Source: Paenibacillus silviterrae (GTDB taxonomy: Bacteria > Bacillota > Bacilli > Paenibacillales > NBRC-103111). From it: DNA of 64,000 nt. Each line of letters starts with the position of its first letter. Position 1 is the first letter of the stretch. The notes under the pieces were generated by a model. It worked only from the letters and a program-made list of their open reading frames with translations. It had not been told where the DNA came from and ran no database searches. The position numbers were made by a program, and so were the translations under genes. Shown piece after piece: positions 42,085 through 50,882 of this stretch. The DNA lies in contig NZ_JASKUT010000001.1 in NCBI RefSeq assembly GCF_030167925.1, forward strand, positions 2,356,001 through 2,420,000. The letters are read 5' to 3'.

Positions 42085-43341
42085 TCAATTTCTGGAATTA
42101 CCGTAGTTCTTTAGGCCTAAATTAAACAAATGATTTCCTTTGTAATAAAAGTAGGAACCCCCTACCGTTAAGGCCGCCAATCCCAGGAACAACGGAGACC
42201 CGCCCCAGTGGGATAGCACAGCTCCCCCAATGATCGGCCCGATAAAGTGTCCCAGACTTGTGAAAGACTGTGCCCCGAAGTAAGTCCCTCGCATTCCCTC
42301 CGGCGCCAGCCGGTCGATTAGGGCATTCGATGCAGGAAAGTTACATATCTCCCCCAGCGTAAAAAAGAACATCGATACCATGAACAGCAGCCACGAATCC
42401 GCAAAGGCGTACCCGATATTGCCTAGGGCAAACATGAGGTTTCCAGCGACGATCGCTGCAAGCGGGCCGAAGCGCTCCCCGAACCGTGAAACCGGTACCT
42501 GCAGCACGACAACGGTAATGGCGTTAATGCTCATCAGCAAAGCGAACAGTGTCGCTCCGTCGGTTACGCTTCGCTCGACATATTGTGATAAGGTCACCGT
42601 CATCTGGGAATAGCTGATCGCTCCGATGATTCCGCCCATAATATACAATCGGAATACCCGGTCTCCGGTGATGACGCGCCATGCTGAAGCAACCGTTACT
42701 TGGCTTTTGTGTTCTCCTTCGATTTTTTGAATGCCGAATCGCTGAAGCAGCAAGTAAAGACCTATTGCATATGCCAAATAAATGCCGGCGGTTACAAGGA
42801 AAGGCAGCCACGCCTCCATCATACCGAAGTACGCTCCGAGGAGCGGCCCTACGGCAACACCGACATTGATGGCTAGGTATCGGAGCGAGAATACCTTCAG
42901 TCGCTTTTCCTTCGTCGTCACATCCACCATCAACGCCTGAGAAACCGGCTCGTAGAAGGCTCGGCTAACGCCGTTAAGCATATTGAGCAGCAGGAAGGCT
43001 GCAGGCGATTTCGCTACAGCGAAGCCCATGAAGACGACGACCCAGCCGATCAGGGCGATCATCATGATCAGCTTCCGTCCGAGACGGTCGGAGAGAGCTC
43101 CTCCGATAAACCCCGCCGCCGTCCCCGCCAGAGAGCCCGCGCCGATGATCGCCCCGATGAGCAGCGGATTCATTCCATCTCGGGACAAATAGATGGCCAG
43201 GAAGGGCATACTCATGGACGAGGCGGCACGGGCTAGAATCGTACCGACGAGCAGGGTATGGACAATCGGATGATAGGCGTGCAGAAAGAGCAGGAAACGG
43301 GCAAAACCCGTTTTTTGTGCAGAGTTCATTTTAGGAAGCAA
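42085..43341 (-). CDS. MFS efflux-type transporter
   Basis: 418-residue twelve-helix permease of the drug-export type. The TM2-TM3 loop is GGALSDRLGRKLIMMIAL and helix 5 holds VGVAVGPLLGAYFG. The start is TTG at 43341, about nine bases after AAAAGGAG; the ATG at 43329 is too far from that site. A TetR-type palindrome lies immediately upstream, so expression is probably repressed until an inducer appears. No TetR gene is adjacent. The stop is about 80 bases before the c-di-GMP aptamer. Confidence 0.83.
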   Translation of the reverse strand: MLPKMNSAQKTGFARFLLFLHAYHPIVHTLLVGTILARAASSMSMPFLAIYLSRDGMNPLLIGAIIGAGSLAGTAAGFIGGALSDRLGRKLIMMIALIGWVVVFMGFAVAKSPAAFLLLNMLNGVSRAFYEPVSQALMVDVTTKEKRLKVFSLRYLAINVGVAVGPLLGAYFGMMEAWLPFLVTAGIYLAYAIGLYLLLQRFGIQKIEGEHKSQVTVASAWRVITGDRVFRLYIMGGIIGAISYSQMTVTLSQYVERSVTDGATLFALLMSINAITVVVLQVPVSRFGERFGPLAAIVAGNLMFALGNIGYAFADSWLLFMVSMFFFTLGEICNFPASNALIDRLAPEGMRGTYFGAQSFTSLGHFIGPIIGGAVLSHWGGSPLFLGLAALTVGGSYFYYKGNHLFNLGLKNYGNSRN

Positions 43342-43361
43342 TTTGTGCGTTCTCCTTTTTA

Positions 43362-43380
43362 TTGACCAACGGTTGGTAAA
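43362..43380 (-). promoter_or_regulatory. TetR-type operator palindrome upstream of MFS gene
   Basis: TTTACCAACCGTTGGTCAA on the minus strand has a perfect 13-base core, ACCAACnGTTGGT, the general pattern of TetR/AcrR family operators. It lies about 22 bases before the start codon. Confidence 0.6.
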
Positions 43381-43399
43381 TTGGAGATCATTATACAAC

Positions 43400-43425
43400 A
43401 AAAAAAGAGCCCTGCACAGGCTCTT
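43400..43425 (-). terminator. Terminator of the DUF1450 gene
   Basis: AAGAGCC (43405-43411) pairs with GGCTCTT (43419-43425); on the minus strand a T run follows. Confidence 0.75.
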
Positions 43426-43428
43426 CTT

Positions 43429-43650
43429 TCATTTGATATATTTCTTCGCCTTCTCTATCGCTTCGTCTTCCGTAGCTCCGGTAACGTAGCGGCCGTTCAC
43501 GTAAATAAAAGCAAACCGCGAGCAGGGACCGCAGTAGGATTTGCAGCCTATCTTAATCTCCGCATCCGGCGCAAGCTTCTGCAGCTTGGGCACAGCGGTT
43601 TTCATTCTCATGTGCTTGCATTTGTCGCAAACCCGAATGTCGTTGGCCAT
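43429..43650 (-). CDS. DUF1450 family small protein (YuzB-like)
   Basis: 73-residue protein with a CDKCK pair near residue 8 and KIGCKSYCGPCSRFAFIYVNG near residues 33-54, the conserved Cys arrangement of DUF1450, and a C-terminal charged helix. Cys spacing suggests a metal or iron-sulfur site. The ATG at 43650 follows AAAGGAAAGG. It is next to the HesB-like gene, hinting at a shared metal-cluster role. Confidence 0.85.
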   Translation of the reverse strand: MANDIRVCDKCKHMRMKTAVPKLQKLAPDAEIKIGCKSYCGPCSRFAFIYVNGRYVTGATEDEAIEKAKKYIK

Positions 43651-43687
43651 ACGGACCTTTCCTTTCTATACGCAGGGACAAGCCGAA

Positions 43688-43990
43688 TTAATGGTCGCCG
43701 TGATTGCCTTTGCTCGGATTCGTTACGGCGAAGCCCTCCTGCGGAGTATAGAAGTAATCAATCCGAACGCCGTCCAGCAGCGCTTCGTCCTTTTGCAGAA
43801 TCACATCGATGCCTTTATCGGTAGAAACGACAACGTCCTTCTCCGTAGGCGTATCCATAGCAAGACCATAATGTGCGTGGTCGCCGTGGCTGTGCGTAAC
43901 ATAGACGCGAAGCTTCAAATTTTTGTCTTCTTCCTTCTCGATCTCGGCCAGGAGGACCTTCGCCGCGTTGCGGGAAATTTTAACGTTCAT
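43688..43990 (-). CDS. HesB-like protein with His in place of Cys
   Basis: 100-residue member of the HesB / A-type carrier fold (MNVKISRNAAKVLL at the N-terminus, YFYTPQEGFAVTNPSKGNHG at the C-terminus). Canonical members bind iron-sulfur clusters through three Cys. No Cys is present here; the corresponding regions carry THSHGDHAHYG near residue 32 and GNHGDH at the end, both rich in His. The protein may bind a metal ion rather than a cluster. The ATG at 43990 has GGGAG 11 bases upstream, and a promoter lies at 44023-44051. Confidence 0.82.
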   Translation of the reverse strand: MNVKISRNAAKVLLAEIEKEEDKNLKLRVYVTHSHGDHAHYGLAMDTPTEKDVVVSTDKGIDVILQKDEALLDGVRIDYFYTPQEGFAVTNPSKGNHGDH

Positions 43991-44022
43991 CCTAGTAACA
44001 GCTCCCATGTGCGTTTTTCCCT

Positions 44023-44051
44023 ATTGTATAGAAATGAAGACGGGAAAGCAA
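44023..44051 (-). promoter_or_regulatory. Promoter of HesB-like gene
   Basis: On the minus strand TTGCTT (44046-44051) and TACAAT (44023-44028) with a 17-base spacer, overlapping the thrC 3' end region. Confidence 0.5.
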
Positions 44052-44057
44052 CCAAGC

Positions 44058-45338
44058 TTAGCAATCGGTGTCGAATCCGGGCTGTATCCTCAGAATCAGC
44101 TCTTCGACGCTCAAAGGGGTGCTTGCGGCGAGATCCGTCGCCCCGAGGTGCAGCTCCCGAAGCGACTCGGTATCCTTCAGCAGATGTCCTGTAAGAATGC
44201 ATACCGCCGTCTCGTCCCGGTGAATCGTCCCTTGCCGAACCAGCTGCCTAAGACCGGCCAGCGTTGCCGCGGAAGCCGGCTCACAGCCAAGTCCGCTGCG
44301 GTCGATGAGCCGTTTAGCCTGCAGAATAGCTTCATCGGAAACAGACAGCGTTACGCCGTCGCAGCCGTCTATGGCATAGCGAATCGCCTTTCTCCAGCTG
44401 GGAGGATTGCCGATATTTAAGGCCGACGCCTTGGTGAAAGGCTTGGGCTCCGGAATGAGCTCCTTTCGCTGTGCCGCCAGCATCTGGGTAAAAGGACTTG
44501 CCCCCTCCGCCTGAACGATCGCGACACGCGGCTTCCTGTGAATGAAGCCAAGCTCATACAGCTCATGAATGGCTTTGCCTATGGCCGTTGCGTTACTGAG
44601 CGCTCCTCCGGGGACGACGATCCAATCCGGCAGCTGCCACTCTAGCGAATGGGCCAGCTCGATAAGCATCCCCTTCTGCCCTTCGATCCGGTACGGATTA
44701 ATGGAATTGCATACATAGAGCCCCAGCTCCTCGCTATGCCTTTCACTGAACCGGATCCCGTCGTCATAGGTTCCGTCAAACGTAATGATTTCCGCTCCAT
44801 AGGCCAATGTTTGCAGCGCCTTCTCGGCGGCAACATGGCGGTTAGGCAGCAGGACATAGGACCTGCAGCCTCCCCGCGCGGCATACATAGCAAGGGAAGA
44901 GGCAGTATTGCCTGTGGAAGTGCAGGTAAAAGCGCGGTAGCCTTTCCAGCGGCCATGGGATACCGCCACTGTCATGCCGAGATCCTTGAACGAGCCGCTC
45001 GGATTCTCGCTCTGCGCCTTGAACCATACGGTCCGCAAGCCGGCATAATCGCTCAACTGCGGACTTGCTTCGTAGAGTCCTGTATTCCCTTCCATCCGAG
45101 TGGTAATCCATGGATCAGGCAGCTCGGGATGGATCAGCTCCTTATACCGCCACACCCCGCTTGCATAAGGGGATACCCGATCCGATAGTCGGAGGTCGAA
45201 CAAGCTCTTCAGCTTCTCCGTGTCTACCGACCGAAAATCATGAACAATGTCCAACACCCCTCCGCAGCCGCATAAGTAAGGATTGAATACCGCCTCCGCG
45301 CCATATGTCCTGTCACAATTCATACATTGATACTTCAT
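44058..45338 (-). CDS. thrC: Threonine synthase
   Basis: 426-residue PLP enzyme that converts O-phosphohomoserine to threonine. The N-terminal YQCMNCDRTYG with a following CGCGG looks like a zinc-ribbon extension found in many threonine synthase paralogues. The PLP lysine is in NPSGSFKDLG near residue 110 and the phosphate loop in TGNTASSLAMYAA near 143. The start is placed at ATG 45338; a GTG at 45350 is a possible alternative. hom and thrB are not adjacent; the gene is divergent from a LysR regulator. Confidence 0.88.
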   Translation of the reverse strand: MKYQCMNCDRTYGAEAVFNPYLCGCGGVLDIVHDFRSVDTEKLKSLFDLRLSDRVSPYASGVWRYKELIHPELPDPWITTRMEGNTGLYEASPQLSDYAGLRTVWFKAQSENPSGSFKDLGMTVAVSHGRWKGYRAFTCTSTGNTASSLAMYAARGGCRSYVLLPNRHVAAEKALQTLAYGAEIITFDGTYDDGIRFSERHSEELGLYVCNSINPYRIEGQKGMLIELAHSLEWQLPDWIVVPGGALSNATAIGKAIHELYELGFIHRKPRVAIVQAEGASPFTQMLAAQRKELIPEPKPFTKASALNIGNPPSWRKAIRYAIDGCDGVTLSVSDEAILQAKRLIDRSGLGCEPASAATLAGLRQLVRQGTIHRDETAVCILTGHLLKDTESLRELHLGATDLAASTPLSVEELILRIQPGFDTDC

Positions 45339-45427
45339 GTTTTGATGCACCGCCTTTTCTTAAGCTGGGATTACCTTTAGAATAGACGGTAGCAATTCAT
45401 AAAACTAATATATCTTTGTTGTTGTTT

Positions 45428-45444
45428 CATAATTAATACTTATG
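45428..45444. promoter_or_regulatory. LysR-type operator between thrC and the LysR gene
   Basis: CATAA-N7-TTATG forms a perfect inverted repeat with the T-N11-A type spacing; it is also the ATAA-N7-TTAT pattern used by CcpC-like proteins. It is 19 bases before the LysR start. Confidence 0.55.
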
Positions 45445-45462
45445 ATTTAAAGGGGTATTTCC

Positions 45463-46347
45463 ATGAATCTTCACGCACTTAAGCTATTTTACGAAACGGC
45501 TGCCTTAGGAAGTGTGACCAAAGCGGCGGAGGCGCTCCGCATCAGCCAGCCTGCCGTCACCGCCCAAATCCGCAAGCTGGAGCAGGAGCTGTCGCTGGCG
45601 CTTCTTGAGCCGAAGGGCCGCGGAATCCGGCTTACCGAAGCAGGCACTATGCTGCATGCTTATGCATCCAGACTATTCGCGCTGGAGGCAAGCATGGAAG
45701 CTGCGCTGTCCGATTACCGCAGCGGACGAACGGGCCGCGTGCGCGTAGCGGCCACTTCGCTGCCGGCACATCAGCTGCTCCCTGTATGGATGGCAACATT
45801 TCTTAAGCAGCAGCCTGCCGTTGAGATGGAGCTGATCACGGTGAACAGCTCCTCCGCGATGGAACGGCTCTTGCACTACCAAGCCGATCTCGCGGTTATC
45901 GGAGGCAGTCCCGCGGAGCACCCCGGGATTACCGTGAAGGAGCTACTGCGGGACGAGCTTATTTTTATTGTAGCGGCACGCCATGAGCTTGCAGGGAAAC
46001 AGGTGACGTTTGCGAAGATGATGAAGGTCCCGTTCGTGCTTCGGGAGCCCGGCAGCTTTGCCCGCGAAGCGCTGTTCTCTCTCTGCAGGCTGCATGGAGC
46101 GGAGCCCCCTCGCGCCGCACTGCAGCTTACCGGTCTATCCGAATCGATTCGCTCCGTAGCGGCCGGCTTCGGTGCGGCCTTCGTGTCCGCGCTGGAGGTC
46201 AGCGAGCCGATCCGACGGGGAGAGGTTTGCCGCGTACTGGTCGAGGACTGCAGCATGTCCAACTCGATTGCGCTATGCACACGAAGCGACCGACTGTTAT
46301 CGCCGGCTTCCAGCTTGTTTGTCGAGTATATCCTGGCCCAGTCTTGA
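45463..46347 (+). CDS. LysR family transcriptional regulator
   Basis: 294-residue LysR protein. The N-terminal winged helix (LKLFYETAALGSVTKAAEAL and SQPAVTAQIRKLEQELSLAL) is followed by a linker and an effector domain with the usual AATSLPAHQLLPVWM and ELIFIVAARHELA segments. The ATG at 45463 follows AAAGGGG. It is divergent from thrC, with the operator-like repeat in between. It may control thrC and itself; its effector is unknown. Confidence 0.9.
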   Translation: MNLHALKLFYETAALGSVTKAAEALRISQPAVTAQIRKLEQELSLALLEPKGRGIRLTEAGTMLHAYASRLFALEASMEAALSDYRSGRTGRVRVAATSLPAHQLLPVWMATFLKQQPAVEMELITVNSSSAMERLLHYQADLAVIGGSPAEHPGITVKELLRDELIFIVAARHELAGKQVTFAKMMKVPFVLREPGSFAREALFSLCRLHGAEPPRAALQLTGLSESIRSVAAGFGAAFVSALEVSEPIRRGEVCRVLVEDCSMSNSIALCTRSDRLLSPASSLFVEYILAQS

Positions 46348-46359
46348 CACGGCAAATAA

Positions 46360-46402
46360 GAAAGCCCCTTGCGAACAGCCATGCTGCGCAAGCGGGCTTT
46401 CC
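46360..46402. terminator. Bidirectional terminator between LysR and aldo/keto reductase genes
   Basis: GAAAGCCCcTTGCG pairs with CGCAAgCGGGCTTTC. Confidence 0.8.
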
Positions 46403-46405
46403 ATA

Positions 46406-47353
46406 CTAAGCCAGAATGTCTTCGATTTCCTGCTGATCCGCCTCCGACAGCTTCACGCCGGACGCCCTGACATTCTCATCCACCTGCTCCGGCCGGGAAG
46501 CCCCGATGATGCAGCTGGAGATGTTCGACAGGCGCAAATTCCAGGCCAAAGCCAGCTGCGCCAAGGAGATGCCGTTCCGCTCAGCGATAAATCCAAGCCT
46601 CTCTACCTTCTGCAGGAGCTCATCCTCCAAGTAACGGCCGATGAAGGCGTTCGACTTCGGATCGGTGGCACGGGAGCCTTCGGGCAGCGGTGCGCCCGGC
46701 TTGTACTTTCCTGTCAGCACACCCTGCGCAAGCGGCGAGAAGACCACCTGGCCGACCCCTTCACGTTCGGAGACAGGGACTATATCCTTTTCGATATACC
46801 GGTTAATCATGTTGTACACCGGCTGGTTAGACACAATGCGATCCAGGTTCAGCTCCTTCGCCATATGAATCGCATCATTGATCTGGACCGCGCTCCATTC
46901 GCTGACACCGACATACAGCACCTTCCCCTGTGTAACCAAATCATCCAGCGCCCGTAATGTCTCTTCGAGCGGCGTATTCGGATCATAGCGGTGGCACTGG
47001 TACAGATCGATGTAATCCACCTTCATCCGCTTGAGGCTTGCCTCACACTGCTCCATGATGTGCTTGCGGGACAAGCCCCGGTCATTCGGACCGTCCCCCA
47101 TAGGGAAGAACACCTTCGTGGCCAGAACATACGATTCGCGCGGATATTTTTTCAGGGCGGCGCCTACGATCTCCTCTGCCGCACCCCGGTGGTACACATT
47201 CGCCGTGTCAAAGAAATTGATACCCAGCTCATACGCGCGGTCCACCACAGCCTCCGATGCCTTGCTGTCGACGGATCCGCCATAAGTGAGCCAGCTGCCG
47301 AGACTAATTTCGCTTACCTTCAACCCGCTTCTGCCTAAACGACGATATTCCAT
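46406..47353 (-). CDS. Aldo/keto reductase
   Basis: 315-residue NADPH-dependent TIM-barrel reductase, closest in pattern to YghZ / voltage-gated K+ channel beta-subunit types. The catalytic Asp-Tyr-Lys-His set is visible: FFDTANVYHRG near residue 48, LATKVFF near 77 and YQCHRYDP near 118. The NADPH-binding SPLAQGVLTGKY lies near 215. The ATG at 47353 follows AGGAGGT. It is divergent from an HxlR regulator, a common arrangement for aldehyde or quinone response. Confidence 0.9.
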   Translation of the reverse strand: MEYRRLGRSGLKVSEISLGSWLTYGGSVDSKASEAVVDRAYELGINFFDTANVYHRGAAEEIVGAALKKYPRESYVLATKVFFPMGDGPNDRGLSRKHIMEQCEASLKRMKVDYIDLYQCHRYDPNTPLEETLRALDDLVTQGKVLYVGVSEWSAVQINDAIHMAKELNLDRIVSNQPVYNMINRYIEKDIVPVSEREGVGQVVFSPLAQGVLTGKYKPGAPLPEGSRATDPKSNAFIGRYLEDELLQKVERLGFIAERNGISLAQLALAWNLRLSNISSCIIGASRPEQVDENVRASGVKLSEADQQEIEDILA

Positions 47354-47465
47354 TTTGTACCTCCTACAGTAACTATGGATTTAGGTTCATAGCCATTGTA
47401 GCCCGCTCAGAAGTTTCTGGAAAGTAGTGAAGTTTTTTTGATATTATTACATAAATTATATATAC

Positions 47466-47481
47466 TTACCTAAAAGTTACC
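47466..47481. promoter_or_regulatory. TTACC direct repeat in the AKR/HxlR promoter region
   Basis: TTACC at 47466-47470 and 47477-47481 are 11 bases apart, in one helical turn, in an AT-rich stretch; a possible HxlR half-site pair. Confidence 0.35.
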
Positions 47482-47528
47482 TTCTATTCAAATCACAACA
47501 ACGAACTTTGGGAAAGGATTGAACGTAC

Positions 47529-47918
47529 ATGACATTACCTGAAAAAGAGTCGACAGCCCGTCAGCAAGCAGCCAGCAATTATATTCCCAAGCAGCCGGTG
47601 CATATCGAATGCTCGATCGAAAGGGCGCTTGATGTCATTGGGGGCAAGTGGTCCTTCCTGGTGCTCCGAGAGCTGTTCGGAGGAACCATGCGCTTCGGCG
47701 AACTTCAGAGGAAGATCGTTTCCATCAGTCCCAAATCGCTTACCGATACGCTGCGGCATCTGGAGGAGAACGGCGTGCTAGAACGCACGGCTTATCCGAC
47801 CGTCCCCGTTACGGTGGAGTACAAGCTGACTCCGAAGGGCGAGGATTTGCATCAAATTTTGAAGGAAATGAAGCTGTGGGCCGCCAAATGGTGTGACACC
47901 GGCGCTTCCAAGCCTTAA
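47529..47918 (+). CDS. HxlR family transcriptional regulator
   Basis: 129-residue winged-helix regulator. The core starts at CSIERALDVIGGKWSFLVLR near residue 28 and carries RFGELQRKI, SPKSLTDTLRHLEENGVLER and YKLTPKGEDL, typical of the family, which often senses aldehydes, quinones or redox through a conserved Cys; here that Cys is at residue 28. It has an N-terminal extension rich in Gln and Ala. ATG at 47529. Likely regulates the divergent aldo/keto reductase. Confidence 0.9.
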   Translation: MTLPEKESTARQQAASNYIPKQPVHIECSIERALDVIGGKWSFLVLRELFGGTMRFGELQRKIVSISPKSLTDTLRHLEENGVLERTAYPTVPVTVEYKLTPKGEDLHQILKEMKLWAAKWCDTGASKP

Positions 47919-47933
47919 TGATCGAGGTGAACC

Positions 47934-49043
47934 ATGCTCTCCTTTTACCGGAAATATTATAAAACCGCGTTCGACATCGCGCTGCTTGTGTTAACCGTGT
48001 ACCTGTTCATGCTGTTGTTCAGCTACCTGTACCGGATTGCAACGCCGATTTTTCTGGCGTTCGTCGTTTACCTGATCATTGAGCCGTTCGCCCGCTTCCT
48101 GCACCGGCGCGGTATTCAGAAGGCCATTGCCTCAGCGATATCGACCGTAATCTTCGTTTTGGTCATTTTAGGAGCCATTGCGGGGATCGGCGTCATTTTT
48201 ACAACGCAAATCTTACATCTCACGGATAAGCTGCCTGAATACGCCGATGTGCTTCAGAATCAAATCATTTTGCGAAGCGGTGAGCTGCAGCAGCAGATTG
48301 AAGGAATGCTGCCCCCTGATCTGATTGAACAGGTGAGTCAATATACGACACAGATTACACAGAAGCTCACCGGAATTGCCCGTTCCTTCCTGATGGCGCT
48401 TTTCACGATGCTGACCTCCTTCTCCACCTTTGTCGTCAACTTCGTCATTGCGATCATCCTCGCTTACTTCCTGAGTATCGAGATCGAAACGTGGCGCCGG
48501 GTCGCCGACCAGAAGACACCAAAGACCTTCAAGAAGGCTTTCCTGTTTCTGAAAGAGAATGTGCTCGTCGGTATTGTCACTTATGTAAAAGCGCAAGCCA
48601 AGCTGATCAGCTTGACATTTTTCATCATTTTTATCGCGCTAATCGCGCTTCGAGTCCATAACGCCTTCTCCATCGCGCTGCTCGCCGGGATATTCGACGT
48701 GCTTCCTTTGCTAGGCGTGGCAACGCTGTTCATCCCTTGGATCATTTATTTGCTCGTTGTAGGCCAAACGACGCTCGCCATCTGGCTGACGGTTCTGCTA
48801 GTGATTGTGACAGGCGTGCGCCAGATTATGGAGCCGAAGATTACCGGGGATTCGCTGGGGGTTTCCGCCTTCACGATGCTGTCGTTTATGATCATCTCCC
48901 TCTCCCTGTTCGGAGTGGCGGGCTTGATCCTGTCCCCTATCCTTATCATTCTGATCAAGGCACTTTACGAGCAAGGCTATCTGAAGCGCTGGATTCGGAT
49001 GCCTGCCGAGGAGTATGAAGCGGATAAGCCCGCGATTGATTAA
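47934..49043 (+). CDS. AI-2E family permease (YtvI-like)
   Basis: 369-residue membrane protein with about eight helices and the central extracytoplasmic region of the AI-2E superfamily. The motif GVSAFTMLSFMIISLSLFGV followed by AGLILSPILIILIKAL near the C-terminus is conserved. Members include putative autoinducer-2 exporters and Na+/H+ antiporters; YtvI-type members in Bacillales are linked to sporulation but are poorly defined. The ATG at 47934 follows GAGGTG and is 15 bases after the HxlR stop, so the two may be co-transcribed. Confidence 0.82.
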   Translation: MLSFYRKYYKTAFDIALLVLTVYLFMLLFSYLYRIATPIFLAFVVYLIIEPFARFLHRRGIQKAIASAISTVIFVLVILGAIAGIGVIFTTQILHLTDKLPEYADVLQNQIILRSGELQQQIEGMLPPDLIEQVSQYTTQITQKLTGIARSFLMALFTMLTSFSTFVVNFVIAIILAYFLSIEIETWRRVADQKTPKTFKKAFLFLKENVLVGIVTYVKAQAKLISLTFFIIFIALIALRVHNAFSIALLAGIFDVLPLLGVATLFIPWIIYLLVVGQTTLAIWLTVLLVIVTGVRQIMEPKITGDSLGVSAFTMLSFMIISLSLFGVAGLILSPILIILIKALYEQGYLKRWIRMPAEEYEADKPAID

Positions 49044-49058
49044 CCGAATAGCATAGCA

Positions 49059-49096
49059 AAAGCCGCCGATGCATCCATGTAGGTGCCGGCGGCTTT
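49059..49096. terminator. Bidirectional terminator between AI-2E and MFS genes
   Basis: AAAGCCGCC (49059-49067) pairs with GGCGGCTTT (49088-49096). Confidence 0.75.
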
Positions 49097-49105
49097 GTCG
49101 TATGT

Positions 49106-50296
49106 TCATCCATTTTCCTGCGGCATCGCTTCCTCCATCGCCTCTGTGCTCTTGGCCGAGAAATACGGAATCAGCATAGCCGAAACAATGGCGAGACCGA
49201 TTAACGCGATGAAGGTAGGCCCCCGAAGCTCCTTAACGAAAAGGATCAGCACCAGCATCGTAATTCGGGACACGTTCAGAAACCATTCGCGCCAAAGCAA
49301 AATTCGAGCCTGCTCCATCACGGTATGCCGGCAGATGATCCGAAATTGCCTCGTGTTCCAGACCGTACCGAAATAAAACATCCCCACGGTCGTCAATATA
49401 TTGGAAACCACCAGCAATGGCGCCTTCGGAAACAACGGAATCAGGAAGCCGATGCAGATCGCAGCCATCCCGATCGTAAGCCATAAGCCCTCCTTCGCTT
49501 GCACCCGTCGGTAGATGATCATGGCGGTAATGGATGAGCAAGCGTACATCACGTTCAGCAGTGCAATCACCAGCTTGTCGCTCGATACGGAGAAGGTAAA
49601 GATCAGGGCAAAAAGTCCCTGGAATTGCAGGAAAATACCTGCCGCCAGACAGGACGGTACCATGTACCTTAGGGACTTACTGGTAAAGACCTGGCGAAAT
49701 CTCATGCGATGAAACAAAGGCTCGGGCTCCCGAGACAAAGAAATCTCCGGAATGAAGAAGGAGACCGTGAGCAGTGCCGTTACGAATAAGAACATGAGCA
49801 GGAAGGAGCCCGAGTATCCTAGCCACTTAATGACCAGGGCAAAGGCAATCGGATTCAGGATGGAAACGACCTGTCCGATGATGCTGGCCACGGAGAAGTA
49901 GCCTTCGAAATCCTTTCCTCTCCCGTAAATGGTCAGCGTTATATTTTGAGCCGAAGCGTAAAACCCCCACATGACGCCTATAGGCAGACCGAGAAGTGTC
50001 AGCCACAGCACCTTGTTATCCAGCTCCAGGAACATGAGCAGAAGGAAAGTTAAGGCTCCCGCGATAGCCGTCCCCCGTATTAGGAAACGTGTTGAGAACC
50101 GTGAAAGCAGCCTGGAACCGGTCGCAAAAGCGATGCTCCACGAAATAAAGAGAATCAGGTTGAGCCAGGTAACATCGAAAATGCTCTTGCTTTTCTCCCA
50201 AACATACAAATTGACAAAGATCCCAATGTAGTTAAAGATGATCGTTGCCGATAAATTCATGAGTAGCAGCCGCTTGATATGATTGCTGACCTGCAC
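49106..50296 (-). CDS. MFS transporter
   Basis: 396-residue permease with twelve helices. It lacks the strong drug-pump loop and is of the atypical MFS group seen in Bacillales (SRFSTRFLIRGTAIAGALTF, MWGFYASAQNITLTIYGRGKD). The start is GTG at 50296, about ten bases after GAAGGAG. Substrate unknown. It ends at the bidirectional terminator shared with the AI-2E gene. Confidence 0.78.
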   Translation of the reverse strand: MQVSNHIKRLLLMNLSATIIFNYIGIFVNLYVWEKSKSIFDVTWLNLILFISWSIAFATGSRLLSRFSTRFLIRGTAIAGALTFLLLMFLELDNKVLWLTLLGLPIGVMWGFYASAQNITLTIYGRGKDFEGYFSVASIIGQVVSILNPIAFALVIKWLGYSGSFLLMFLFVTALLTVSFFIPEISLSREPEPLFHRMRFRQVFTSKSLRYMVPSCLAAGIFLQFQGLFALIFTFSVSSDKLVIALLNVMYACSSITAMIIYRRVQAKEGLWLTIGMAAICIGFLIPLFPKAPLLVVSNILTTVGMFYFGTVWNTRQFRIICRHTVMEQARILLWREWFLNVSRITMLVLILFVKELRGPTFIALIGLAIVSAMLIPYFSAKSTEAMEEAMPQENG

Positions 50297-50372
50297 AGGA
50301 TGTCATCTCCTTCTGATTGCCCTACATACTACACTATAAGGGATAGCCGCCGTTCAGGTAAGCACTAAAAAG

Positions 50373-50410
50373 AAATATCCTTAGTTACCCGCAGGTAACT
50401 AAGGATATTT
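50373..50410 (-). terminator. Strong terminator of the small membrane-protein gene
   Basis: A perfect 17-bp inverted repeat (50373-50389 with 50394-50410) around a CGCA loop. On the minus strand TTTCTTTTTAG follows, so it ends the 50427-50660 transcript. Confidence 0.8.
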
Positions 50411-50426
50411 TGTGAAGCTTATGGAT

Positions 50427-50660
50427 TCAAGCGCCATATTTACGTTCCGCCCGATTCGTAAACCAATTCATAAGCAGCAGTCCCACCGCAATATCATCGA
50501 TGGGAAGGTACGGCATCACATCAGGCATGATCCAGTAAACCAGCACCGGCACGGCAAACAGCAGCTTCTCGTACAGCGGCACACGCGGCGAACGCAGCAG
50601 CGGCACAATGCGGCGAAACACATGACCCCAGGATCGCAAGGACAACAATCGTTTCCACAT
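50427..50660 (-). CDS. Small membrane protein, DUF1232/YkvA-like
   Basis: 77-residue protein with a basic N-terminus and two short hydrophobic stretches (KLLFAVPVLVYWIMPDVMPY and IDDIAVGLLLMNWF), resembling the DUF1232 (YkvA) pattern of helix-Pro-Asp-helix. The ATG at 50660 follows AAGGGGGT. Function unknown. It stands alone between the MFS gene and the LysM/M14 peptidase. Confidence 0.65.
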   Translation of the reverse strand: MWKRLLSLRSWGHVFRRIVPLLRSPRVPLYEKLLFAVPVLVYWIMPDVMPYLPIDDIAVGLLLMNWFTNRAERKYGA

Positions 50661-50882
50661 GTCGGCACCCCCTTAGCTTGTATGGACAACCTGCCGGTTC
50701 TGTATTGCATCGCAGGATTGACCGTTCGAAGCATCCGCGACTCAGCGGACTGCTCATCTCTATTGTACGATGAAAGCATAGGGCTTGTCATGGTTGCATC
50801 CAGGGTAAGCGGTTCGCACGAAAAAGCCCCACAGCAGCTTCCTGCCTACTTAAGCAGGTAATGCAGCCCTGGAGCTGTCGTC

